Shown: piece by piece, positions 49,601 through 58,842 of the stretch | How the letters are laid out: each line of letters starts with the position of its first letter | How positions within the stretch are numbered: position 1 is the stretch's first letter | NCBI RefSeq assembly: GCF_026151205.1 | Contig: NC_087078.1 | Span: 13,313,118 to 13,377,117 of the forward strand | DNA length: 64,000 nucleotides | Direction: 5' to 3' | Source of the DNA: Bolinopsis microptera | Lineage: Eukaryota > Ctenophora > Tentaculata > Lobata > Bolinopsidae | Notes under the pieces: generated by a model | What the model saw: the letters and a program-made list of their open reading frames with translations, nothing else | Told to the model about the DNA's origin: nothing | The model's database searches: none | Translations under genes and position numbers: made by a program

Positions 49601-50600
49601 TGAGAAAATTTTTAGAAATGGTTTGTGATTTCTTATGATATTATTATTAAAAGATTTTGATTATAAAAAGTTCTACATATTGTAATGTATTAAAATGCAT
49701 TATATGTGAGGCGTTTCTTCATACTTACTTGCCGAAATTGCCTGAAACCTTGAAATGTGAAAGAATAATAAGCATTTAAAAATGAGATCCAAGAACCATT
49801 TGAATGTCAAAAAGATTTTAAACCAGGTAACTTTAATTTACAATTTAAAACACTTTAAAATGGCGATGACGCACGTTAATATATAATGGTCAAAATTCCT
49901 TATAATATATAAACAGTTTTTATTTTTTTAACGATTATTGGCGGGTCGAAAAGTAATATAAAAAATAAACTCTTCGATATTCAGTATTTGTTAATTATTA
50001 CCTAAAGACCTCGGTAGTAAGCCTTTAGTTGTCAATAATTATAAACACATTCAACATTAAAAATAGAGGTATGGCGGAACAAAAGGCTAAACACCGCTCA
50101 GCAGTGAGAAAGTTACAATACTTTTAAATTTTAAAATAGTATTTTCAATGGGACACAAAACAATCAACATTTTACTCAAATTTTAGTATAATTTGAACCT
50201 GAAAAGTGTTTCGAATATTTTATTCATTAGCTGTTATCTTTAATTTATTAAACGATATGAATTAATTCATAACTTGATGCGCGGTTTTGGGTAATGTTGT
50301 GCAGTGCGCGGCCGAAATTGTGACAAACAGAAGGAAATAACTCGTCATCAAAATGTATCGCGCGAGAATGTTTTAGTAGACGCGCATGTGACGTCACAAG
50401 TGAAGAGCTCGCAGTGGGATTAACAATGGTCAAGTTTTAACAACTTGTCACAATTGATCAAAACAGTTGTTTCGTGTTTGCCTTGACACACGTTGCAACC
50501 CCTTTTCGCGCGCGGCGGCCTCCGACCACAAAAGGCCGGCCGGAGTGCACGAGAGAGGTAAACAACGTGTAGCAATGTTTGCCCGTACTTCCTCAAGGAA
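46690..50600. other. AT-rich intergenic region, no supported gene
   Basis: Two related segments near 46680 and 46850 ('acttataaagcaa(c/t)ataag') continue the repeat landscape. From about 47250 to 50600 I see only short unsupported frames. There are CpG-containing patches at about 49390 and 50280-50530. Confidence 0.5.
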
Positions 50601-50629
50601 ACATTTTACTTTTAGCCCTATTATATGTT

Positions 50630-50816
50630 GTATGTCATTACTGGGCCGCGCTCAGCCTGTCATTCCGCCAAATCTATATATGTTAATGAACATAATAGCC
50701 TGGGGTCCTCAGGTTAGTATGTCAGGGTATCACTGGGCGGCGCTCAGCCTGTCATTCCGCCGAATTTCTATTTTAATTTTATTATGAACATAATAGCCTG
50801 GGGTCCTCAGGTAAAG
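50630..50816. repeat. ~112-bp tandem duplication with 'cgctcagcctgtcattccgc'
   Basis: Two copies share 'cgctcagcctgtcattccgc' and 'gaacataatagcctggggtc' followed by 'ctcaggt'. The unit recurs in inverted orientation at 37384-37600. It has no coding potential beyond a frame read through the repeat. Confidence 0.8.
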
Positions 50817-50918
50817 TCAGGGTGGTGATTCGGAGTCAGGGTCCAAAAATGCATCAATTATAAAGTACCGTGGGTAATCTATTTATGATTTACCCGACGC
50901 TACTTTACCGACCCGACA

Positions 50919-51324
50919 GGATGATATATGATTAATCACTCTACACTTGACTGTCACGTGACTTTTTCAACCGGCCGTTCTCTAGCTGGCCCTGAACGAC
51001 TATTCGAAACCCTAACCCTCAATTATCTGATCCCAGCCCTAACCCTAACCTAATCCCTAACAAAAGCATATGCTGAAACCCTAACCCTAACGATAAATTC
51101 GACCAACTTTGAACTTCCTTAAATTATATATATACGGTAATATTATATCACGTGATCAAGACAGTTTTTCGCCAATATCTCGCCAGGGGAGCATTTTAAC
51201 CCTATGTCATGGGGGTGATTTTGAATCAGCGTACGAAAATACATTGATTGAAGTTGGTTTCAACTGTCGGGGGTTCTTTTAGAAAAATCTCGAAGATCGA
51301 CTGTAAAGTGATTTAGCACGCTCG
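50919..51324. mobile_element. Mutator-type MITE with telomere-like CCCTAA repeats, copy 2
   Basis: This 406-bp copy matches the element at 37684-38058 along its length, including the CCCTAA tracts, 'acagtttttcgccaatatct' and 'gaagttggtttcaactgtcg'. It is flanked by GACCCGACA (50910-50918) and GACCCGACG (51325-51333), a 9-bp duplication with one difference. Length differences come mainly from small insertions such as the 'aaattatatatatac' stretch. Confidence 0.82.
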
Positions 51325-51727
51325 GACCCGACGCTTAACTTTTTTGTTTTCACTAGTTCCGTGAGAGAAGCAAGCGGGGTTCGTAGATTACCAGCAAACT
51401 GTACTCTCAGTCTCAAAAAATTAGGTGCACTCATGGAAGAGCTGCATACGATCCACTGGCACTACTTTTTATTCAAAAGTTTTTATTCAAAATTTTAATA
51501 TTAGCCATGATCGACGGTCTAATATTTGAAACAAATATTTTACGAGTATCACCTGTGGCCGTTGTACTTGTAGTTGTATTGTGTATTGTAAAGTTATAAA
51601 ATTATCATATTGTATTCAATATTAAATATTGAATACTTTACTTAAATTTGGCTGATCAACAGCTCAACTAGCCCAGTATTGTAATAAAACTACAACTGCA
51701 GTTGTCATGTAGGTTAATTCCTATCAA

Positions 51728-51956
51728 GACCGTCGACGAGTCCAACTCGGCGCACGTTTTGCCTTTGGCCTTGGTAGGTTCAAGGTTGTAAACCTACAAG
51801 GCGCGCGCCGAGTTGGAATAGTCAAATATTTGGAACAAATATTTTACGAGTATCACCCGTTATATTAACTATATTAATTAGTCCAGCCATCTTACCTATA
51901 TAATTGTAGCTTTACAACCTACCAGGACGCGCGCCGAGTTGGACTCGTCGACGGTC
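51728..51956. mobile_element. MITE with perfect 26-bp terminal inverted repeats
   Basis: The ends at 51728-51753 and 51931-51956 are exact reverse complements and begin GACCGTCGACGAGTCCAACT. A further 'gcgcgcgccgagttgga' lies at about 51799. The flanking phrase 'atattttacgagtatcaccc' or a one-base variant is found at about 51536, 51838 and 51968, showing that the element sits in a small repeat array. Confidence 0.8.
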
Positions 51957-52588
51957 CTATGGAACAGATATTTTACGAGTATCACCCGTTAACTATCTAA
52001 TTGCAATTATCGCTCAATATAACTTGAACAACTTACATTGGATCGACAATCGAATTATACTCTTCGGTATTTGATAATTGAGACAATTGTCTTTTTTAAA
52101 AATTTTAAAGTGAACATTCGCAATTTGATTTACCATGATATGAGTCTTGGGGAGATTTGAAAAGTGAAACTCAGGCGTTTTGAGCAACGTATGAAGATTG
52201 AAGCCCGCGGCATGCGTTGGGGTGAATTGTAAAACCTTCCAGTTCTATAAACAGGAGGATAATTTTACAGGTTTATATATCTTAAATTGTCAATTGTCAT
52301 GGCCATGCCCAGTATTCCGTAAACTTTGAGTGCAAGTACCATGTACCAACTACCACTATTTTGATATCGACCGAAATTACTAAATATTCTTGCACAATCA
52401 TGTAACTACAGTTTTACAGAACTCTAAATCACCTGCATAATAAATACCCTTGCACTGCAAGGGTATTTTGATGGGGTTCTCTAAACAAAAGGGTTGCGTG
52501 TGGGTAGTTACTTCTTATCTGGGCCAACCATCTTTAAATTGACTGCATTCCTGTCAAACTCAAAGCATTCCACGACGAAGAGACATAT

Positions 52589-52719
52589 CACGTGCATCCT
52601 CGTTAAAATCACGTGCAGCCTCGTTAAGATCACGTGTACCTTATTAAGATCACGTGCACCTAATCCCCATCTGGTCACATGACAAGAGAAAGACATGATC
52701 TTGTCTCATTAACCACGTG
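52589..52719. promoter_or_regulatory. Phased E-box (CACGTG) array upstream of the SIX-type gene
   Basis: CACGTG lies at 52589-52594, 52610-52615, 52631-52636 and 52651-52656, so the spacing is 21, 21 and 20 bp, about two helical turns each. CACATG follows at about 52675 and a further CACGTG at 52714-52719. The units also share 'tcgttaa' spacers, so the array arose by tandem duplication. It lies 150-280 bp before the start codon and would be bound by bHLH or bHLH-ZIP factors. Confidence 0.7.
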
Positions 52720-52797
52720 ACAGGTCCCATTACATAATGAAACTAGATGAAGCATGCAATCACCCAGTCTACACGCCTTGTCATGCAGGCACGGTCC

Positions 52798-52804
52798 TTT
52801 ATAA
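52798..52804 (+). promoter_or_regulatory. TATA-like box of the SIX-type gene
   Basis: TTTATAA lies 65 bp before the ATG. It would place transcription start near 52828, giving a 5' leader of about 40 bases. This is inferred from position and sequence only. Confidence 0.45.
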
Positions 52805-52868
52805 CCGTGTGCAGCACTGATCACGTATCATTTTACATTTGTTCTTGTATTGAACGTCTATAATTTAC

Positions 52869-53948
52869 ATGGAGCAACTCTTTATTCCAAAAGATATCAC
52901 GGGTTCCTTTGCTGGCGGTAACGCATCACTTCACATCTCTCTAGATATGGACGCTTCTGAGTTTAATCGTATTGTGGCATTCCCTACTCATCACCGCACA
53001 GACCCTTCTACAGATACTAAGATCTCGAGACAGTTACCCATGTTTAAGCTGGATCTTTTCTCTCCTGTGAAGAAAGAACCCCTATCTCCCACTGAGAGCA
53101 ACTGTACCCACATCAAACCGGAGCAGATTAAACAGGAACCAGGACTCCACATCAAGTCAGAACCGGAAGATCCAGAACCTTGTATCAAGTGCGAACCAGA
53201 AGATTCAGAGCCCTATATTAAAACAGAACAAGTGGATCCGTCAGAGATTCTGTCAACACCATCATCTCCACCGTCAGAGATTCTGTCGACACCATCATCT
53301 CCACCAACATCTCCACCAACACCATCATCTCCACCAACACCATCATCTCCAGTACCAACCCAAACCGCTAGAAAAACAGTATCTTCCTCCCGTTACCCGA
53401 CATCTCAACCACCCCAGACTTGTAACCCCTTCTCAGAACGAAACCGTCAACCTCACTGTCTCACTTTACCCACTGACCAGATGATCACTTTACCCACTGA
53501 CCAGATGATCACTTTACCCACTGACCAGATGATCACTCAGAACTTAGCTCTACCCGCCTACTACCTCTACAAGCAGCAAGACTGGACTAGACTGAAACAA
53601 TACATCTCTACTACAGACTTCCACCCCAGAGACCACCCCCGTCTACAGGACCTGTGGTACTTGGCTCTCTACGACGAGTACAGGATAAATCGTGGTCTTT
53701 CCTCCCTTTCTCCATCTCAGAAATACAGAATACGAACCAAGAAACCCATTCCTCAAACCATTTCCTCTGTCCAATATAAATCTAACAAAATGTTCTCAAC
53801 CAAGGTCAGACTGTTGTTGGATCGTTGGTATTTTGAGAAGGGGCCTTATGTTTCAGGTTATGAACTGGAGGTTTTGGCCGTTAAGACTGAACTTTCTTCT
53901 CAGCAGATTAAAAATTATTTCAAGAATAAGAGAATGAGGAACAAATGA
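52869..53948 (+). CDS. Divergent SIX-type homeobox transcription factor, intronless (359 aa)
   Basis: The C-terminus carries the second half of a SIX domain (about 227-298; FHPRDHPRLQDLWYLALY, then KYRIRTKKPIPQTI, matching SIX-family KYRVRRKFPLPRTI) joined to a homeodomain (about 303-358) ending QQIKNYFKNKRMRNK. Position 50 is Lys, as in SIX proteins, but the normally invariant Trp48 is Tyr. The first helices of the SIX domain are not recognisable. Their place is taken by three copies of TLPTDQMI (199-222). Upstream lie six psi-K-x-E SUMOylation consensus sites (VKKE 67-70, IKPE 82-85, IKQE 87-90, IKSE 95-98, IKCE 106-109, IKTE 117-120), acidic spacers and a Ser/Pro/Thr-rich tract (122-163). 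It is a nuclear DNA-binding protein, probably a repressor if sumoylated (inference). A fast-evolving paralogue or retrocopy are both possible. Confidence 0.85.
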   Translation: MEQLFIPKDITGSFAGGNASLHISLDMDASEFNRIVAFPTHHRTDPSTDTKISRQLPMFKLDLFSPVKKEPLSPTESNCTHIKPEQIKQEPGLHIKSEPEDPEPCIKCEPEDSEPYIKTEQVDPSEILSTPSSPPSEILSTPSSPPTSPPTPSSPPTPSSPVPTQTARKTVSSSRYPTSQPPQTCNPFSERNRQPHCLTLPTDQMITLPTDQMITLPTDQMITQNLALPAYYLYKQQDWTRLKQYISTTDFHPRDHPRLQDLWYLALYDEYRINRGLSSLSPSQKYRIRTKKPIPQTISSVQYKSNKMFSTKVRLLLDRWYFEKGPYVSGYELEVLAVKTELSSQQIKNYFKNKRMRNK

Positions 53949-55560
53949 GATTTTAATATTTTGGGATTTATTTTTATTCGTTATCTATGTCGTGTTTTCA
54001 TCAAGACTGTTTTGCATTATTTAAATAGAATTATTTTTTTCGGGGATTTTTGCAATTATTATAATATCTCGATGCTATATATTGATGATCAACATTTTTA
54101 CATTCATTTTATAACACCGTAAACTTGACATTTTATTTCTCCTAATTTTGTATATGAAACTTCGAACTACGGACCATCTTAACTTTACACCAGACAAATT
54201 TAAATTTTAACGAGAATAAGTTGATCTTGAAAAAAGTGGAATAATATACAATTTGTCGAAAACACTCTATTTAATTGTCGGAGATGATCAGGAGTTCCCA
54301 GTTTCACAGTTACTGAATACACTAATACAACATTTGACAAAAGTTAATTCAAATAGATAATATAACATTTAAAAACAATAGTTAAAAACTGACGAATACA
54401 AAGTTTGATGTTTGCTAATTTCATTGACAGCAAATAAATTTATTGTAATGATAAATTATACTTCAAGCATTCATAAAAACGTGCTGAACAAATTTCTCAT
54501 TCTCCATCCCACATTCACCATTACCTCAATCAACCGCCTCCTTCTGAAATACGAGGGTTATATTTCAATTTATAAGATTTATGTGATAGATTTATAATAT
54601 AGATAATAATCAGATGATATTAAAATATCAAGTGGTTCAATCACCTTAAAATAATGTTAGAGCATCATTTTATTGTTACGTTAATATTTACAAAATAGCA
54701 GATAGTATGTGATACTGTTAACGTGCAGGTGTGAATTACGTCTTATTCAATCCAGCAGACAGCAACTAATTCGCACCTTATCTAAAATAATATTGTTGCT
54801 ATTTCTAACTTGCTGGATCGACGGTAGTTTTGTTTTGCGCTGTTTGCAATAATTGCAAGTTGAAGTAGTAGTTCATTTTCAGAACTAAAATAAAGAGAAA
54901 TCGAAATTTAAACGACTTTGAATTATTATTTCACCGCCAAACATTACCAATTTTTACGCATACCTTACGAGACATATTTAAATGGTACGAAAGTCGATGG
55001 TTTTTCGAAAAAAAAACACCATGTTTTCGGACTACCAAAATTTAGGTCACCATCATTATTTTCCCGAAATTATTTTATGATTCATCAAAAAATTAATGAA
55101 CAATTAATTCTATCATGAATTGCTTTAAAAATGACTTTGGACACGTTCCATTAAAAATAAACAAGCTCTGTCACTACTCACTACTTTATTGGCCACAGCG
55201 GTGAAATTTCGGTATTAGTGGAAGATAACAAACACTGTCGGTCCCCTATACCCTTTGGAGGATTATAAGTTAAGTTGAGGCTAACTTTTAAAGGCTCCTG
55301 AGAAATTGTTTACAAGATGAAACAGCTGATCAGAGAAAATATTTGTATTTAATTTTCTCTAATATTTGGTTTCATTTTTGTAAAATAAGGAGATAAAAAA
55401 ATCCCCAAATACCATGATTTATTTTGGGGTACGAAATGTGGCGGTTTCCGGTAAAAATTCTCATATTTTTGTTCCCAAAGCATTTAGGTCACCGGAATTA
55501 TGTCGAACATAAACATGTCTCGCAAGTTAACCCAAAACATTGAAAGAAAGCATCAGTTAT
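53949..55560. other. AT-rich intergenic region, no supported gene
   Basis: The region spans the 3' end of the SIX-type gene and the next exon. It contains only short frames of low complexity, and no clear AATAAA lies close behind the stop codon. Confidence 0.5.
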
Positions 55561-55584
55561 TTTACTTGTTACATTTGCAGAACC

Positions 55585-56301
55585 ATGATAACACGACACA
55601 CCTTTCCAACCCTCCTCCACTTCCTCCTTTTCTGCACGTGCACAGGGGAGTGGTGCGCGCGCAACGTGGTATTTGACTCGGAGCACAACACTGCCTACGA
55701 TAAGGACAAGGAGCAGTATGTAAAAGTTACGACCATTTCTTTCTCTATAGGACGTGGAGAGACTGTGTGTTTCACTGTCAAAGACAACGATCAGGTGAGA
55801 ACCTTTTTAATACTTATCAGGTCAGAAGTGATTTACATTTTAAAATAATTAGTGTACAATTTGGAAACTGAGGTTCAGATATAATTCAAATGATTACTTA
55901 TTTTTCTTTACTAGCTTCGTAAAAGAATCAATCCTAATGCGAAAGAAGTGCCAATACGATTCCGCATTGGAAGGCTGTACTTAAAACTAAACATCTGATA
56001 AAATAGAGCTGGATTGACCCAGAATGTCCAATAATATCCAGTCACACAATGTACATTCACTTGCACTTGATCCACCAATAGTAAGCTCATTGTTACCGCT
56101 AGCTGTAAGAGAGGGAATTCTGATTCAGAGTACCATAATAGCTCAGTTTAAATCCCACAGTCCTTCCTCCGATATAATATTTTCTTCGTTTTCTGCTTAC
56201 AGTTCAGGGTACATTCCAATAACGTCCCCTTCGATCCCTACACCATGTTTGAGAATCTACGTCCCATGTACGCTTGCGGAACAGTAAGAGATGGAGGCTG
56301 A
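55585..56301 (+). CDS. Small secreted protein, two exons (may continue downstream)
   Basis: Exon 1 (from an acceptor at 55580; ATG at 55585) ends at 55794 before GTGAGA. Exon 2 begins at 56203 after TTCTGCTTACAG, in phase. The protein opens with a signal-peptide-like stretch (MITRHTFPTLLHFLLFCTCT) and continues with a hydrophilic, beta-rich-looking segment (VKVTTISFSIGRGETVCFTV). Read through, it stops at 56299-56301 after about 103 residues. A good donor (ACA then GTAAGA, 56284) could instead splice to later exons. Four cysteines follow or end the signal. The domain is not recognised. Exon 2 overlaps the minus-strand gene at 56238-56651. Confidence 0.5.
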
Positions 56302-56651
56302 ACAGAAGCTCGGTCTTCACTTATAACACCCAGTTTATTACGAGTCTCAGGGTGGAACGAGACTCTATGACCTTGATTAGGAGTGTTATCCAAGCGAGAT
56401 GACTGAACCGAATAAGATGCTCTCCGTGGATGTTGAGTCGGTAGAGGGGAGTGAGGTTGTTCGGAGGGGGGCTTGGTCACAAGAGAGTCAGTGTGTTGGT
56501 GATAGGCGTGGTAACAACCCTTCATCATACACATCAGACCCAACAGCACTCCTACTAGGGTTATGATGATGATAACTGCTCGGGCAGTGTGGAAAACATC
56601 AGAGTTTATATTGTCCATTACGTAATCAGCCCCCATCGTTACAAGAGTCAA
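56238..56651 (-). CDS. Single-pass membrane protein with Ser/Pro-rich cytoplasmic tail (137 aa)
   Basis: The frame reads from ATG at 56651 (or M6) to a stop at 56238. A short acidic N-terminus precedes one membrane segment at about 25-43 (AVIIIITLVGVLLGLMCMM). It is followed by KGCYHAYHQH and a hydrophilic tail rich in S, P, R and H, ending RRFSNMV. There is no signal peptide, so a type III (N-out) orientation is likely. No family was recognised. Architecture resembles that of the next minus-strand gene (short acidic N-terminus, one helix, Cys/basic border, disordered tail), and they could be distant relatives. Its 3' end overlaps an exon on the plus strand. Confidence 0.6.
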   Translation of the reverse strand: MTLVTMGADYVMDNINSDVFHTARAVIIIITLVGVLLGLMCMMKGCYHAYHQHTDSLVTKPPSEQPHSPLPTQHPRRASYSVQSSRLDNTPNQGHRVSFHPETRNKLGVISEDRASVQPPSLTVPQAYMGRRFSNMV

Positions 56652-57761
56652 GGTAAAGCGTTGGTCACTATTGGTAGAGTGTGATTGACATTTGGCAAGT
56701 GTTCAACTAACAAATTCGCATCCGTTCATTTCACTACATAGATGATAAATATTCCCAAAGGATGAAACGAGAAGTATCACATTTAGTCAGCTTGACAAAG
56801 AACAGGCTCGTCTCTCAAAATGGCAACCAATACAAATAATATGAGCATGTGAGTGGTGATATCACGTATAATTTAAATTATATTGTCTTCGATAAATTAG
56901 AACAGTGGTATAATTCTATTCTGTGTTTAACCCGAATGGGCGTGGAATGCACCAAACTACCACACAAAGAACGCACAAAAGAACAAAGAACATGGGTCAT
57001 TGTGTTCTACAACCCTAACCTGATTTGGTCCGGCAAATGACTTATTTGCCTATATTTGAAAAATATAGGCAAAAACAATATGTTTTGGTACTTTTAATGT
57101 TTATTAAGTATTCGCACTTTCGACAATAAAAGTCGCTTTCCTTTTTACTACTTTTTAAAATTTGGTTAAGTCTGTCGCTGTAATACCGTTTTTAAAGGTT
57201 TTGGGCCAATTTTTTCATTGAACCTTCATATTATTAACTCTTCGAAGGATTATGTGATTGAGCAATAGATTACCAAGTTGCAAGATTTCACACCTCAAAA
57301 CTCAGAATTCGGCTGCAAAAACTTGTCCATGTCCTTCAGCTACAGCATACAGTCACAAGAGTTTATGGAACGATATCTCAAGAAGTGTACGATTGGTAGC
57401 ATTTACAATTTTGTCGGGGCTATAATTCGTAATTGTTCTTCACTCAGCCTTAATCGACTTGTAACTAAGTCATCTATTACTCAATCAAATTATCCTTTAG
57501 AGAGGTTCTCGTAAGATTTACAGCGACAGACTTAACTTAAACTAAATTGAGTCATTCGCCGGGTCAAATCATGAACGGTTTTGGTGTATGTTAAACAGTT
57601 TTGGTGTATGTCCCCTTAAAATTAAACAGTTAAAGGGAAAATTAAGTTAACAAAATAGTCATACAGTTTGATCGTGAATGTCTTAACCGTTGGACAAAAT
57701 TCAGGGTATAATGATCACAGTACTATTCTCAATTCATTATTACCGCAAAATATTTGTCACG

Positions 57762-58547
57762 TCACATGATACTGTACTTAGTAGTGTCCAGTTTTGTACC
57801 AAGGTAATCTTGTTGACTAGGAGAAGAGGGTGTTTCTTCAGCGGAGGCTTGAGGAGGGTCGGAACCTTGAGGAGGGTAGGAACCTTGAGGAGGGAAAGAG
57901 CCTTGAGGAGGGTAAGAGCCTTGAGGAGGGTTGGAGCCTTGAGGAGGGTTGGAGCCTTGAGGAGGGTAGGAACCTTGAGGAGGGTAAGAGCCTTGAGGAG
58001 GGTAAGAGCCTTGAGGAGGGTAAGAGCCTTGAGGAGGGTTGGAACCTTGAGGAGGGTTGGAACCTTGAGGAGGGTAAGAGCCTTGAGGAGGGTAAGAGCC
58101 TTGAGGAGGGTAAGAGCCTTGAGGAGGGTAAGAGCCTTGAGGAGGATAAGCTGAGGATGGCTGAGTCGGTTGATTGGGCAAGTAAGGACTTCTAGGAGCA
58201 GTTATTAGAGGACTAGCAGGTTGAGGAACCGGGTAAATGGGAGCTAATCCAGACTGTCCTGCTGCCACGTTTCCAGATGTGTAGACTACCCCACCACCAA
58301 ACGTAGGAAAATTACCTTGACGGTAACATCTGATGCACACACACAACCCAGCCAGCAATGAAGCGAACACAACTCCACCTACGATAAAAGGTGTAGGATT
58401 TTCAAAAATCGCTAACCCAAATGAATCGAGGAATTCATTCGTTGGATCCTCTGCCCAGTCATCATCTGCGGTCCATCGATTACTCATATTGTGAGCAGCG
58501 ATTGTTATTTGAGCACTTCGGAGCTCTTCAAAAAGCCTCAATATCAA
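57762..58547 (-). CDS. Single-pass membrane protein with 17 [Y/N]PPQGS repeats (up to 261 aa)
   Basis: The open frame starts at 58547, but the second ATG (58485-58487, MSNRWTADDDW) may be the true start. An acidic N-terminus is followed by a membrane segment at about 54-72 (FIVGGVVFASLLAGLCVCI), a CxxCYRQ border and a proline-rich linker. Then come 17 six-residue repeats, mostly YPPQGS with NPPQGS in pairs, single F and D variants and a last copy ending QAS. The C-terminus (LDTTKYSIM) is polar. YPPQG-type tails occur in annexin A7, some rhodopsins and scramblase-like proteins, where they are disordered and promote self-association or WW/PDZ-type contacts. Such a role here is inference only. 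The repeats are coded by an 18-bp minisatellite. Confidence 0.7.
   Translation of the reverse strand: MILRLFEELRSAQITIAAHNMSNRWTADDDWAEDPTNEFLDSFGLAIFENPTPFIVGGVVFASLLAGLCVCIRCYRQGNFPTFGGGVVYTSGNVAAGQSGLAPIYPVPQPASPLITAPRSPYLPNQPTQPSSAYPPQGSYPPQGSYPPQGSYPPQGSYPPQGSNPPQGSNPPQGSYPPQGSYPPQGSYPPQGSYPPQGSNPPQGSNPPQGSYPPQGSFPPQGSYPPQGSDPPQASAEETPSSPSQQDYLGTKLDTTKYSIM
57846..58150. repeat. 18-bp coding minisatellite (about 17 units)
   Basis: The plus strand reads 'ttgaggagggtaagagcc' and close variants head to tail. Units differ mainly at the codon for Tyr or Asn, and a YYYYYNN/YYYYNN order suggests duplication of blocks. Copy number is likely to be polymorphic. The complementary plus-strand frames are open only because of the repeat. 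Confidence 0.95.
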
Positions 58548-58842
58548 TTTGTTCTACACACAAGACAAATAAAATATCTGAGTGTAGCAAAGAAAGATAT
58601 TATCGAAATAGAATCAATCCACATAATGATCCGTGCGCATATGGGATATGTTAACTGACAAGGTATAATCACCACAAAGACTAATTTATTTAGTCTACCC
58701 AAACACAAGAACTAATTCCTTTCTCCAGTCAGCCCACAAAGATAACAGCACGTGAACTAGCTTGGGTCTTGATCCGAATCTTCACTGTGACTAACATTTA
58801 GCCGACATTAGACTAATCTTAAGGTGTTGCTTGGGTAATACA

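Noticed and set aside
50467-50787. 106-codon plus-strand frame
   Set aside because: It runs through the ~112-bp tandem duplication, so the frame is repeat-derived.
57048-57076. Terminator-like hairpin ('tttgcctatattt' and its complement)
   Set aside because: A short AT-rich perfect hairpin, but rho-independent termination is not relevant in an animal genome and no gene ends here.
57690-58195. Two plus-strand frames rich in LRRV and LEEG repeats
   Set aside because: They are antisense readings of the 18-bp minisatellite; the minus-strand frame with a membrane segment is the plausible one.
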